DNA from: JANXQE01 sp035651635
Lineage (GTDB): Bacteria; Verrucomicrobiota; Verrucomicrobiia; Limisphaerales; UBA8199
Direction: 5' to 3'
NCBI GenBank assembly: GCA_035651635.1
Contig: DASRFK010000085.1
Coordinates: forward strand, 1-64,000
DNA length: 64,000 bases
The stretch's first letter is position 1, and every line of letters begins with the position of its first letter. The translations under genes were made by a program, and so were the position numbers. Positions 26,815-35,352 of this stretch are shown here, in pieces. The notes under the pieces are model-generated. The model had not been told where the DNA came from. It did not search any database and saw nothing but the letters and a program-made list of their open reading frames with translations.

Positions 26815-27444
26815 ATGCGGGTGCTAATCGTGGACGACCATCAAGTCGTGCGGCGCGGGGTCAAAGAGATTTTTACGGACGCGTTTCCCTCTATGCAGGT
26901 GGTTGAAGCGGAGGATTCGAAAACGGCGTTGGAATTCTTGATGACCCAGGAGTGGGACCTGGTGCTGCTCGATATCAACCTGCCGGGGCGCAGCGGGCTG
27001 GAGGTGCTGGAGCAGGCGAAGCGATTGCGCCCCAAGACACCGGTGCTGGTTCTGAGCGCTTACCCGGAAGAAGAATTTGCCATCCGCTCGCTCAAGGCTG
27101 GCGCCTCGGGCTATTTGAACAAGAGCCTCGCTTCGGATGAGATCCTGGCGGCCGCCAGAAAGGTCCTGAGCGGCGGGCGATACGTCACCATTTCGCTGGC
27201 GGAAAGGCTGGCGTCCACGCTGGGCCCCGACGTTCAGTCCGCTCCCCATGAGAGCCTCTCCAGCCGGGAACTCCAGGTTTTACGGCTGATCGCCAGCGCC
27301 AGGACGATTAAGCAAATAGCCGCTGAGCTCGGCTTGAGCGAAAAGACAGTGAGCACTTATCGCGTGCGGCTGGCGAAAAAGCTGGGGCTCTCCTCCAATG
27401 TCCGACTGGCGCGCTATGCTCTGAAATATAACCTCGTCGATTGA
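26815..27444 (+). CDS. NarL/LuxR-family response regulator
   Basis: 209 aa. The receiver spans 1-120 with acidic pair Asp7/Asp8, phosphoacceptor Asp53 in LVLLDINLPGRSGLEVL, and Lys in GASGYLNKS. The HTH_LuxR output covers about 145-205 (SSRELQVLRLIASARTIKQI, AAELGLSEKTVSTYRVRLAK). It is adjacent to the MEDS kinase and should be its partner. NarL-type regulators bind short dyads as dimers, and the DosR/DevR class recognises GGGAC-type palindromes, so this is the leading candidate for binding the CTGGACCAAGGTCCAG boxes. That link is inference. Confidence 0.93.
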   Translation: MRVLIVDDHQVVRRGVKEIFTDAFPSMQVVEAEDSKTALEFLMTQEWDLVLLDINLPGRSGLEVLEQAKRLRPKTPVLVLSAYPEEEFAIRSLKAGASGYLNKSLASDEILAAARKVLSGGRYVTISLAERLASTLGPDVQSAPHESLSSRELQVLRLIASARTIKQIAAELGLSEKTVSTYRVRLAKKLGLSSNVRLARYALKYNLVD

Positions 27445-27725
27445 GTTGCCGGGTGGGTTTACTGCTTATCCACTGCGGTTGTGCGCCTTTCCACGACACA
27501 TTACAAACACACTGCAAGTGTGGTCTTCGCGTAGGCGCCCGATTCCGAACGTTTTCGTTCGTTCTGTCAGCAGTTTCTCTGACATGACGTTTCCACTTAT
27601 CCCGACGCAAGTTTAAGACTTTCACTCTCTGGCTAAGCGCGTGGCATTAGCTCAGTTTCTCCTGATGGAAGACATTTCAGGTGGGTGGCCACTCTTCACG
27701 CGGTTGGACCCTGCCTCTGAGGCTC

Positions 27726-27850
27726 TAAGAGCGTGTTTTAGAATTCGGTTTGGAGTCCCGCCTTCAGGCGGTTTAGCGCCGGGCCGCCTAAAGGCGGGGC
27801 TCCGAACCCATACGCCCGCGCCCAAGTCGGTATTTTTAAAACAAGCTCTA
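27726..27850. repeat. MITE-like palindromic repeat, copy A
   Basis: A 125-bp element. Its ends are near-perfect inverted repeats: TAAGAGCGTGTTTTA at 27726-27740 and the complement of TAGAGCTTGTTTTA at 27837-27850. Inside is a 25-nt inverted pair (27747-27771 and 27784-27808) starting GGTTTGGAGTCCCGCC. A second copy lies at 40336-40443 and fragments at 34528 and 38531. It sits in the gene-free stretch 27445-27922 between two regulator genes; nothing else was recognised in that stretch. No transposase is present, so a non-autonomous element or REP derivative is likely. Confidence 0.7.
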
Positions 27851-27922
27851 ATCAATCAGCGATTGTTACTCCTAGTCTATTGTTGAGGCCAGGGGCTTTG
27901 GGAGATTCTAACCAGGAGTTTA

Positions 27923-28654
27923 ATGACCGAGTCGGAAATCACATCACGCTTTGGGGCCTCCGTGAGACACCTGCGACACTGCCTGGGTATTTCCCAGGAA
28001 ACCTTGGCTGAACGCGCGGATCTGCACCGGACCTATATCGCCGGAATTGAAGGCGGGATGCGAAATGTCACGTTGAAGAGCATCAATAAACTGGCACGCG
28101 CGTTGCAGGTATCCTGCGCCACTCTGTTGGTCCAAGCCAGTGGCCCGCGCAATCCGGACGAGCCAACCAGCAGTGACCTATCCACAAGCCAGTGCGTGGA
28201 TATCCTGATGGTCGAAGACAATCGCGATGATGTCGAGCTGACTCTCAAAGCGTTCAAACAGGCCCGGATCACTAATCCAATCAAAATCGTTCCCGATGGC
28301 GTTGAAGCCTTGGATTTCCTCTTTTGCACCGGCCAGTACGCCCAGCGCCCGATGGAGGAGCGGCCTCAACTGGTGCTTTTGGATTTGAAACTGCCCACGC
28401 TCGATGGAATCGAGGTGCTCCGGCGAATCAAAGCCGGCGAACGAACGCGCTCGGTTCCGGTCGTGGTGTTGACCGCCTCTCGAGATTGTTACGAGCTGGC
28501 CGAGTGCCGCCGTTTGGGCGCCGAAACTTTTATTCTCAAGCCGGTAGATGTTCATGGCTTGATCCAGGCAACCCCTCAACTGAACCTTAATTGGGCGTTG
28601 CTCAAGCCGCGGGAGGTAAGAACGCACAGCCCTCGTCGGCCCTCTTCTGCATGA
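27923..28654 (+). CDS. XRE helix-turn-helix fused to a CheY-like receiver
   Basis: 243 aa, with AGGAG upstream of the ATG. Residues 8-70 are an XRE/Cro HTH (LRHCLGISQETLAERADLHR, TYIAGIEGGMRNVTLKSINK). After a 20-residue linker, residues 92-222 are a receiver of the Rcp1-like type (VDILMVEDNRDDVELTLKAF; Asp154 in LVLLDLKLPTLDG; Lys in FILKPVD). Response regulators normally carry the DNA-binding domain C-terminally and rarely an XRE type, so this order is unusual. Receiver sequences resemble those of the single-domain regulators at 30220 and 33931. It probably takes its phosphate from a kinase in the same block. Confidence 0.9.
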   Translation: MTESEITSRFGASVRHLRHCLGISQETLAERADLHRTYIAGIEGGMRNVTLKSINKLARALQVSCATLLVQASGPRNPDEPTSSDLSTSQCVDILMVEDNRDDVELTLKAFKQARITNPIKIVPDGVEALDFLFCTGQYAQRPMEERPQLVLLDLKLPTLDGIEVLRRIKAGERTRSVPVVVLTASRDCYELAECRRLGAETFILKPVDVHGLIQATPQLNLNWALLKPREVRTHSPRRPSSA

Positions 28655-28706
28655 AGCCTGTTTTTTGAAAGCCCCGGCGGCCTTGTTGTTCGACGATCCT
28701 CTCACC

Positions 28707-30227
28707 ATGAATACGCGAACGGAACAGCAACTAAAGGCCTCGCTTAAGGAAATCGGTGACTTCAAGGCGGCGTTGGACGAGCACGCGATCGTCGCCATCA
28801 CCAATCCTCAGGGGGCAATCACATATGTTAATGACAAGTTCTGCGCGATTTCAAAATACTCCCGCTTGGAGTTGCTTGGCCAGGATCATCGGCTGATCAA
28901 TTCCGGTCATCACCCAAAAGAATTCATTCGCGATTTATGGGCCACCATTGGCCAAGGCAAGGTCTGGAAGGGCGAAATAAAGAACCGGGCCAAGGACGGC
29001 TCGTTTTACTGGGTGGACACGACCATCGTTCCATTTCTGAATGAACAAGGGAAGCCGCGTCAATATGTGGCCATTCGCGCGGATATTACCGAACGCAAGC
29101 GAACCGAGGAGCAGTTGAAGGCTTCTTTCAAAGAAATTGGCGATCTCAAGGCCGCCCTGGACGAACACGCGATCGTGGCCGTAACGGACCCGCAGGGAAA
29201 GATTACCTACGTCAACGATAAGTTCTGCGCGATTTCAAAATATTCCCGCGACGAACTGCTGGGACAGGATCATCGCCTGATTAATTCCGGCCACCACCCA
29301 AAAGAGTTCATTCGCGACCTGTGGAAAACCATTGGAAGGGGACAAGTCTGGCACGGCGAGATCAAAAATCAGGCGAAGGACGGCTCGTTTTATTGGGTGG
29401 ACACGACCATCGTTCCATTTTTGAACGAAGAAAATAAGCCGCGGCAATACGTGGCCATTCGCGCCGATATTACCGAACGCAAAGCAGCCGAGGAGAAGGT
29501 TCGTGAAATGAATGTCGAGCTGGAAAAGCGGGTGAGCGAGCGCACGGCCGAACTGGAAGCGTTTTCCTATTCCATCTCGCACGACCTGCGCGCGCCAGCC
29601 CGGGCCATTGGCGGATTCGCCCGCATGGTCCAGCAGGGGTATGGCGCGTTGCTGCCGCCGGAAGCGCTTCAAAAACTGGCTCGGATTGATGCCAACGCCC
29701 TGAAAATGGGGCAACTGATCGATGGACTGCTGGCGTTTTCGCGGTTGAGCCGTCAACCGCTCAACAAATGCAAGGTTTCACCAACGACTATTGTTAGTCG
29801 TGTGCTGGAGGAACTTCAGACCGAGCACGCGGGCCGGCGGCTGAAGATCTCGGTTGACCCGCTCCCGTCCTGTCAGGCCGACCCGACGCTCCTGCAACAG
29901 GTCTTCACGAATCTTCTGTCCAATGCTTTCAAATACACTCACGGGCGCGACCCATCACTGATCCGCGTCGGAGCGACCCAGGAGGATGGGCATAGCGTCT
30001 ATTTTATTCAGGACAACGGCGCGGGCTTCGCGATGCAATACGCGCACAAACTCTTCCGGGTTTTCCAGCGATTGCATCGGGAGGATCAATTCGAAGGCAC
30101 CGGCGTGGGTCTGGCCATCGTGCAGCGCATCATCCAACGCCACGGCGGCCGCATCTGGGCGAAATCCGAACTGGAAAAGGGCGCTACCTTTTATTTCACC
30201 TTGGAGGGGGAGACCCACCATGGGTGA
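28707..30227 (+). CDS. Sensor histidine kinase with tandem near-identical PAS domains
   Basis: 506 aa from the ATG at 28707; a TTG at 28665 is less likely. Two PAS/PAC modules (residues 10-130 and 137-257) are almost identical in protein sequence (AALDEHAIVA, ITYVNDKFCAISKYSR, GQDHRLINSGHHPKEFIRDL, DGSFYWVDTTIVPFLNE), which indicates internal duplication. A coiled coil then leads to HisKA with His292 in SYSISHDLRAPARAIGGFAR and a HATPase (LLSNAFKYTHG, DNGAGFAMQYAHKLF, GTGVGLAIVQRIIQRHGG). This bacteriophytochrome/Cph1-like core pairs with Rcp1-type receivers. The next gene is one and overlaps it by 8 bp. Confidence 0.92.
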   Translation: MNTRTEQQLKASLKEIGDFKAALDEHAIVAITNPQGAITYVNDKFCAISKYSRLELLGQDHRLINSGHHPKEFIRDLWATIGQGKVWKGEIKNRAKDGSFYWVDTTIVPFLNEQGKPRQYVAIRADITERKRTEEQLKASFKEIGDLKAALDEHAIVAVTDPQGKITYVNDKFCAISKYSRDELLGQDHRLINSGHHPKEFIRDLWKTIGRGQVWHGEIKNQAKDGSFYWVDTTIVPFLNEENKPRQYVAIRADITERKAAEEKVREMNVELEKRVSERTAELEAFSYSISHDLRAPARAIGGFARMVQQGYGALLPPEALQKLARIDANALKMGQLIDGLLAFSRLSRQPLNKCKVSPTTIVSRVLEELQTEHAGRRLKISVDPLPSCQADPTLLQQVFTNLLSNAFKYTHGRDPSLIRVGATQEDGHSVYFIQDNGAGFAMQYAHKLFRVFQRLHREDQFEGTGVGLAIVQRIIQRHGGRIWAKSELEKGATFYFTLEGETHHG

Positions 30228-30663
30228 AGAGGCCCAGGAGGTTCTATTGGTTGAGGACGGCCTCGACGACGTCGCGTTCTTTATGCATGCCTTTACCCAG
30301 GCCGGGTTGGCGGCGCATTTGCGAGTCGTGCGGGATGGCGCCGAAGCGTTGGATTTTATTTTTTGCACCGGACCTTACGCGCAACGCGGCTCCGCTAATC
30401 GGCCCAAGCTCATTATCCTGGATTTGAAATTGCCCAAGGTGGATGGGGTGGAAGTCTTGCGTCGTTTGAAAGAAGACTCACGAACGCGAATGATCCCGGT
30501 CGTAATCCTCAGTTCTTCGCAGGAGGAGCGTGACCTGGTCGAAAGCTATGCCCTCGGGGTGAACAGCTTCGTGGTAAAACCCATGGATTTTGACCAATTC
30601 AGCCAATCCGTTCGGATGATTGCCCAGTACTGGCTGCAGCTCAATCACACTCCCAAACCCTGA
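30220..30663 (+). CDS. Rcp1-like single-domain response regulator
   Basis: 147 aa from the ATG at 30220, overlapping the preceding kinase stop by 8 bp, which implies coupled translation. The receiver contains VLLVEDGLDDVAFFMHAFTQ, the phosphoacceptor Asp68 in LIILDLKLPKVDGVEVLRRL, the conserved SSSQEERD and Lys in SFVVKPMDFDQFSQ. There is no output domain, as in cyanobacterial Rcp1, so it likely relays phosphate or acts by protein contact. Its partner is almost certainly the tandem-PAS kinase upstream. Confidence 0.92.
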   Translation: MGEEAQEVLLVEDGLDDVAFFMHAFTQAGLAAHLRVVRDGAEALDFIFCTGPYAQRGSANRPKLIILDLKLPKVDGVEVLRRLKEDSRTRMIPVVILSSSQEERDLVESYALGVNSFVVKPMDFDQFSQSVRMIAQYWLQLNHTPKP

Positions 30664-30671
30664 CTCGCTCT

Positions 30672-33600
30672 ATGCCAACCCCGCTCAACGTTTTGATTGT
30701 CGAGGATTCGATGGATGACGCCGAGTTGATCATCGATGAATTGCGCCACGCCGGTTATGACCCTTGCTGGAAGAGGGTGCAGTCGGAAGCCGACTTCCTG
30801 AGGGAAATAATGAACCTCCCCGATGTCATTCTTTGTGACTATACCATGCCGCAGTTCGACGGATTGCGGGCAGTAACTCTTTTACGTGAGAGCGGGCTGG
30901 ACCTTCCGTTCATTTTGATTTCTGGAACGGTGGGAGAAGACATTGCCGTGGAGGCAATGAAACAGGGCGCAAGCGATTACCTCCTCAAAGACCGGACTGC
31001 CCGGTTGGGAGTCGCCATTCAGCGCGCCCTGGACCAGAAACAACTTCAGCGCCAGCGACAGCAGGGCGAGGCAGAATTGCGGCGGGCCCACGAGGCGTTG
31101 CGCCAAATGCTGGCGCACAGTCCGGCCGTGAATTACACCCTGAGAATCCACGGCCAGGAGGTTGTTCCAGTGCTAGTGAGCGAAAACCTGGAGCGATTAT
31201 TGGGATTCACACCGGCGGAATTTATGCGCTATGAGTGGTGGGTCGCGGGTTTGCATCCGGACGACCGGGAGCGCACCCTCGGCGCGCTGGCCAAGGGCAT
31301 TGCCCAAGGTGGATATTCGGTCGAATACCGCATCCGGCACAAAAACGGCTCGTATCGATGGATCGAGGACAGCAACCGCGTGGTGCACGACGCCGCTGGC
31401 AAGCCGAACGAGCTCGTGGGCGTCTGGACCGATATCCATGATCGCAAACGAGCCGAGCAAGTGGTCAGGGAATCCGAGCGGCGCTTTCGCGAAATGTTGG
31501 AAACGGTCGAACTAATCGCGATGACGCTCGATAAAGATGGCCGGGTGACCTTTTGCAACGATTACCTCCTGCAATTGACTCAGTGGAAACGGGAGGAAGT
31601 GCTGGGCGCGGATTGGTTTGCCAAATTCATTCCCGAGAGCAACACCGCCCTAAAGAAATTGTTCCTCAGCACCGTTGCCGTCGGCCAAATCCCGCCTCAC
31701 TACGAGAATCCAATCAAGACTAAAAATGGCGAGCTTCGGGATATCACCTGGAATAACACTATGCTGCGGGACGTGGCTGGTAATTTCATCGGCACTGCGA
31801 GCCTGGGGCTGGATGTGACCGAAGGCAAACGCGCCGAAGCGGCGTTGCGCGAAAGCGAGGCAAAATTCCGGGAACTGGCGGGGCACATTGACGAGGTCTT
31901 CTGGATTACCAACGCCGCCAAGAACCAAATGCTCTACGTCAGCCCCGGCTACGAAAAAGTCTGGGGCAACACGTGCGAAAGTCTTTACCGCTCGCCCGAA
32001 ACATGGATGGACGCCATTCACCCCGAGGACCGCGAGCGCGTCTTGCACGCGGCCATGACTCGCCAGCAAAACGGCACCTACGACGAGGAATATCGCATTA
32101 TTCGTCCTGACAAATCCATTCGTTGGATCCGGGACCGGGCTTTCCCGGTGCGCAATGAAGTCGGCCAGGTGGAACGCGTTCTCGGAGTAGCGCGTGATAT
32201 TACCGAGCGGAAAGCTCTGGAGGAAGATCTGCGGAAAAGTGAAGCCGATTTCCGAGCCGCATTTGAGAACGCAGCCATCGGCGTCGCCCTGGTCGACATC
32301 GACGGGCATTGCCTGAAGTCTAATCGGGCGCTACAACAGTTGCTCGCCCTTTCCGAAGTTGAACTGCGAGAAAAGGCATTCAGCGAGTTCACTCATCCGG
32401 AAGATGTGGGGGCCGACCTGACATTGTATGGCGAATTGATCGTGGGGAAGCGCGAGCATTACCAGATTGAAAAGCGCTACGTGCGTAAGACCGGTGAGAT
32501 CGTTCATGGGCGCCTGACCGCGTCGATGGTTCGCGAGCCGAGTGGCAAGGCGCTCTATTCCATTGCTCTGCTGGAGGACATTAGCGAAAAAAAGAAACTG
32601 GAAGCACAATTCCTGCGTGCCCAGCGCATGGAAAGTATCGGCATTCTGGCCGGAGGCGTCGCCCACGACCTGAACAATGTTCTGTCGCCAATCCTGATGT
32701 CCTGCGAGTTGCTGCAAATAAAATACTGCGACGAAGAGACGCGCAATCTGCTGGGAATGATTAAAGGCGGCGCCGAACGCGGCGCCGAACTGGTTAAACA
32801 AATTCTGTCTTTTGCGCGCGGGCTGGAGGGGCGACGCATCTCGGTGCAGCCCAAACACCTCGTCCGCGAGCTGGTTAACATCGCCAGCAAAACATTCCCC
32901 AAATCTATCTGCGTCGAGTCGCACCTGTCACGGAACCTCTGGGCAATTTCGGGCGATCCGACTCAGCTTCACCAGGTCCTGCTTAATCTCTGTGTCAACG
33001 CCCGCGATGCTATGCCTGACGGCGGGGTACTAACGATTGCCGCTGACAATAAGTCACTGGAAAACGGGTCGCCGGCTTTGGACGCGGCGTCCAAATCAGG
33101 ACCGTATGTCGTCATCAAAGTGACCGACACCGGGTGTGGCATTCCTGCCGAGATTCGAGAAAAGATTTTTGATCCGTTTTTTACCACCAAAGAAATAGGC
33201 AAAGGCAGCGGCCTTGGTCTTTCGACTTCGCTTGGAATCGTTAAGAGCCATGGCGGTTTCATTAATCTGAAATCTCAACCGGGGAAAGGCTCTATTTTCG
33301 AAGTCTGGTTGCCGGCGAACACAAGTGCGCAACCCTCATCAGCGCCGGTAGAGGAAGCCCGGCTTCCGAGAGGACGAGGTGAACTGATTCTCGTCGTCGA
33401 TGATGAGGCGGCGTTGCGTTCCATGACCAGGCAAACTCTCGAAGCGTACGGCTACATTGTTCTAACGGCGACTAACGGCGCCGAAGCTCTGGCGATTTAT
33501 TCGCGGCACAAGGACGGCATCGCAGCCGTCCTGACAGACGTCATGATGCCCGTGATGGATGGCGCCGCGCTTACGCTCGCTCTAAAGAGGCTGAATCCGT

Positions 33601-33770
33601 TCGTTCGCGTCATTGCCGCCAGCGGTCTTTCGAATGGGGAGCAGGAGACCCGAGTCATCAGTGTAGGAGCGAAGCGTTTCCTGCCTAAGCCGTATAATGC
33701 GGAAACGTTGCTAAACACCCTTGCCGAGATGCTCCACGAGCCCGAAGGCTCGGGCGGCCTTCCGACGTAG
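30672..33770 (+). CDS. Hybrid sensor kinase: receiver, four PAS, kinase, receiver
   Basis: 1032 aa. An N-terminal receiver (1-125; Asp56 in VILCDYTMPQFDG) is followed by PAS1 (about 145-265), PAS2 (270-395), PAS3 (400-525) and PAS4 (530-650). PAS3 and others carry PAC tails such as RDITERK. HisKA has its His in LAGGVAHDLNNVLSPILMSC (near residue 667), with HATPase (DTGCGIPAEIREKIFDPFF, GSGLGLSTSLGIVKSHGG) and a C-terminal receiver (905-1025; LTDVMMPVMDG). No transmembrane segment is present, so it senses a cytoplasmic signal. It starts 8 bp after the Rcp1-like gene and closes a four-gene signalling operon. Confidence 0.92.
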   Translation: MPTPLNVLIVEDSMDDAELIIDELRHAGYDPCWKRVQSEADFLREIMNLPDVILCDYTMPQFDGLRAVTLLRESGLDLPFILISGTVGEDIAVEAMKQGASDYLLKDRTARLGVAIQRALDQKQLQRQRQQGEAELRRAHEALRQMLAHSPAVNYTLRIHGQEVVPVLVSENLERLLGFTPAEFMRYEWWVAGLHPDDRERTLGALAKGIAQGGYSVEYRIRHKNGSYRWIEDSNRVVHDAAGKPNELVGVWTDIHDRKRAEQVVRESERRFREMLETVELIAMTLDKDGRVTFCNDYLLQLTQWKREEVLGADWFAKFIPESNTALKKLFLSTVAVGQIPPHYENPIKTKNGELRDITWNNTMLRDVAGNFIGTASLGLDVTEGKRAEAALRESEAKFRELAGHIDEVFWITNAAKNQMLYVSPGYEKVWGNTCESLYRSPETWMDAIHPEDRERVLHAAMTRQQNGTYDEEYRIIRPDKSIRWIRDRAFPVRNEVGQVERVLGVARDITERKALEEDLRKSEADFRAAFENAAIGVALVDIDGHCLKSNRALQQLLALSEVELREKAFSEFTHPEDVGADLTLYGELIVGKREHYQIEKRYVRKTGEIVHGRLTASMVREPSGKALYSIALLEDISEKKKLEAQFLRAQRMESIGILAGGVAHDLNNVLSPILMSCELLQIKYCDEETRNLLGMIKGGAERGAELVKQILSFARGLEGRRISVQPKHLVRELVNIASKTFPKSICVESHLSRNLWAISGDPTQLHQVLLNLCVNARDAMPDGGVLTIAADNKSLENGSPALDAASKSGPYVVIKVTDTGCGIPAEIREKIFDPFFTTKEIGKGSGLGLSTSLGIVKSHGGFINLKSQPGKGSIFEVWLPANTSAQPSSAPVEEARLPRGRGELILVVDDEAALRSMTRQTLEAYGYIVLTATNGAEALAIYSRHKDGIAAVLTDVMMPVMDGAALTLALKRLNPFVRVIAASGLSNGEQETRVISVGAKRFLPKPYNAETLLNTLAEMLHEPEGSGGLPT

Positions 33771-33844
33771 GAAGCTCGCCATGTGGGGCCGCTTCCAACG
33801 ATCGGCCTTTGCCCCACCCGGACGCAGCTGCCCAACAGGGCTTG

Positions 33845-33944
33845 GTGGCCCGGATAGGTTGGCCTAATCGGAGTCCAATCTTGCCCGGGAAAATGCTAAC
33901 GGCCCGCGCCTACCAGCGGGCGAAAGGGAGTCAACCGCAAATGG
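33845..33944 (+). pseudogene. Relic of a histidine-kinase 3' end (partial copy of 25083-25213)
   Basis: Bases 33845-33880 match 25083-25116, and 33881-33944 match 25151-25213, in the same orientation and with only a few differences (for example the shared block TTGCCCGGGAAAATGCTAAC). 34 bp present in the first copy are missing here. The matched part encodes the last residues of the kinase at 24020-25192. No intact frame remains. The two copies flank the whole block 25.2-33.8 kb, which suggests duplication or insertion of that block. Confidence 0.75.
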
Positions 33945-34413
33945 CCCTTTGCGTCGGCTTCTCAACTGAATCTCCCCAGGTTTCGGAGCACAAATTGTGC
34001 TCGATCCACCAGAACTTTATCGCCCGGGCCAGTCGGACTCGTTGTTCCTGAGCGAAGGGCTTGACGACGAAGGAATTGGCCCCCAGTCGGTAGGACTGCA
34101 AGATATCGATGGGGTCCCGGGACGAGGTGAGCACGATTACCGGAAGTCCGCTCAACCCAGGTTGCTGGCGGGCCCATCGTAGCACGTCCAGTCCTGATTT
34201 AACCGGGAGTTTCAGATCCAAGAGCACCAGGCAGGGCATCGGATGGACCCAGGGCTCCTCGGCCCGAGTGGCTGCGAGCAAATAATCGATGGCTTGCTGC
34301 CCGTTGCTGGCGACCTGGACGGGGTTGTCAACCCCAGCGGTCTTAAAAGCGTATTCCAGCAGGAGGACATCGTTCGAATCGTCTTCAACGTGAAGTATGC
34401 AGGCATGGTTCAT
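33931..34413 (-). CDS. Rcp1-like single-domain response regulator
   Basis: 160 aa. The receiver has ILHVEDDSNDVLLLEYAFKT, phosphoacceptor Asp66 in LVLLDLKLPVKSGLDVLRWA, the TSSRDP switch region and Lys in SFVVKPFAQEQR. There is no output domain. The last residues are encoded within the kinase-relic repeat (33931-33944), so the C-terminus may have been reshaped by that recombination. It reads in the minus direction, convergent with the hybrid kinase, and is preceded by its own copy of the palindromic box, 55 bp from -10 to ATG. Confidence 0.88.
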   Translation of the reverse strand: MNHACILHVEDDSNDVLLLEYAFKTAGVDNPVQVASNGQQAIDYLLAATRAEEPWVHPMPCLVLLDLKLPVKSGLDVLRWARQQPGLSGLPVIVLTSSRDPIDILQSYRLGANSFVVKPFAQEQRVRLARAIKFWWIEHNLCSETWGDSVEKPTQRAICG

Positions 34414-34467
34414 ATCTTTTTGTCCCTCTTAAATGGATGAAACCTTTGACTTCTCATCAGGTAGAAA

Positions 34468-34512
34468 GAGTTACAGGCAAGGGGAGGAACAATCTACTGG
34501 ACCTTAGGGCAG
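34468..34512 (-). promoter_or_regulatory. Palindromic box site 8 with -10, minus strand
   Basis: On the minus strand CTGCCCTAAGGTCCAG (34512-34497) is followed 23 bp later by TAACTC (34473-34468), the same spacing as at the plus-strand sites. One half of the dyad (AAGGTCCAG) is intact and the other degenerate. It lies directly upstream of the receiver gene that starts at 34413. Confidence 0.5.
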
Positions 34513-34527
34513 CGGCCTGGAAATTAA

Positions 34528-34547
34528 GTTTGGAGTTCCGCCTTCAG
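34528..34547. repeat. Fragment of the MITE-like repeat
   Basis: GTTTGGAGTTCCGCCTTCAG matches the left arm of the repeats at 27747 and 40341 with one or two changes. The right arm is missing, although AACAAAAGCTCAC follows at about 34567 and resembles the terminal repeat. The rest of the gap 34548-34717 contains no gene. Confidence 0.5.
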
Positions 34548-34717
34548 CCACGCTAGCCATGCATTTGAACAAAAGCTCACAGAGAGAGAAAACACAGTCA
34601 GATTCACAGGCTCGAAATCATTTCCTCTGCGCATCGGGCTCCCCGTCTCGGGTGCCGACTCTGTTCTGTGTGTTAGCTCTTGTTCGATTGCAGGCGGGGA
34701 GGAGGCCGGCTCCCGCC

Positions 34718-35350
34718 CTAACGGGACTCCGAGCGGCGCTCAAGGTGAAGTTGCTCCCCCGCTTGAACCAGGGCTGCCAAAGAGCTGGTGCCCATTTTCC
34801 TCATTACGTGACCGCGATGGAACTTGATGGTTTTCTCCGCCGTTCCAAGTTCCGCCGCGATCTGTTTGTTGAGGAGACCGGCGACAACGCATTTCATTAC
34901 TTCACGTTCGCGTGGGGTGAGCAGCTCATAGCGTTGCCGCAGGAGCGCCAATTTCGCCTGCTCGGCTCGCGTCGCGCGATCCTGGCGCAGGGCCAGGTCG
35001 ATGGCATCAAGTAGTTCCTGTTCCCGGAACGGTTTGGTCAGAAACTCGACCGCACCGCCCTTCATCGCCTTCACCGACATCGGAATATCTCCGTGGCCGG
35101 TTACGAAGATGACGGGAATTTGGATGCCTGCCCGAGCCATTTCATTTTGCAGGTCGAGCCCGCTCAGGTCGGGCATCCGCACGTCCAGGACAACACATGC
35201 TGGCGCATCCGGGCGTTTGGTCCTGAGGAGGCCCGTGGCGGAGGCGAAACTCTGAACCTGCAGCCCGGTCGAGCTAATGAGTCGTTCGGCGGATCGCCGG
35301 AAAGACGCATCATCATCCACAACCAGTACGACTGGCTCAGTTTCGTTCAT
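34718..35350 (-). CDS. FixJ-family response regulator
   Basis: 210 aa from the ATG at 35350, 2 bp after the kinase stop; an in-frame start at 35473 lies inside the kinase gene. The receiver (1-120) has VLVVDDDASFRRSAERLI, Asp56 in CVVLDVRMPDLSGLDLQNEM, TGHGDIPMSVKAMKGGAVEF and LTKPF, all typical of FixJ/TodT. HTH_LuxR covers 140-200 (LTPREREVMKCVVAGLLNKQ, IAAELGTAEKTIKFHRGHVM). It is the cognate partner of the multi-PAS kinase upstream and part of the KaiB-like trio. Confidence 0.94.
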   Translation of the reverse strand: MNETEPVVLVVDDDASFRRSAERLISSTGLQVQSFASATGLLRTKRPDAPACVVLDVRMPDLSGLDLQNEMARAGIQIPVIFVTGHGDIPMSVKAMKGGAVEFLTKPFREQELLDAIDLALRQDRATRAEQAKLALLRQRYELLTPREREVMKCVVAGLLNKQIAAELGTAEKTIKFHRGHVMRKMGTSSLAALVQAGEQLHLERRSESR

Positions 35351-35352
35351 AA

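Noticed and set aside
33840..33945. Direct repeat with 25083-25213 read as attachment sites of a mobile element
   Set aside because: The repeat has a 34-bp internal gap and encodes kinase residues. No integrase, tRNA target or phage genes occur, so a gene relic is a simpler reading.
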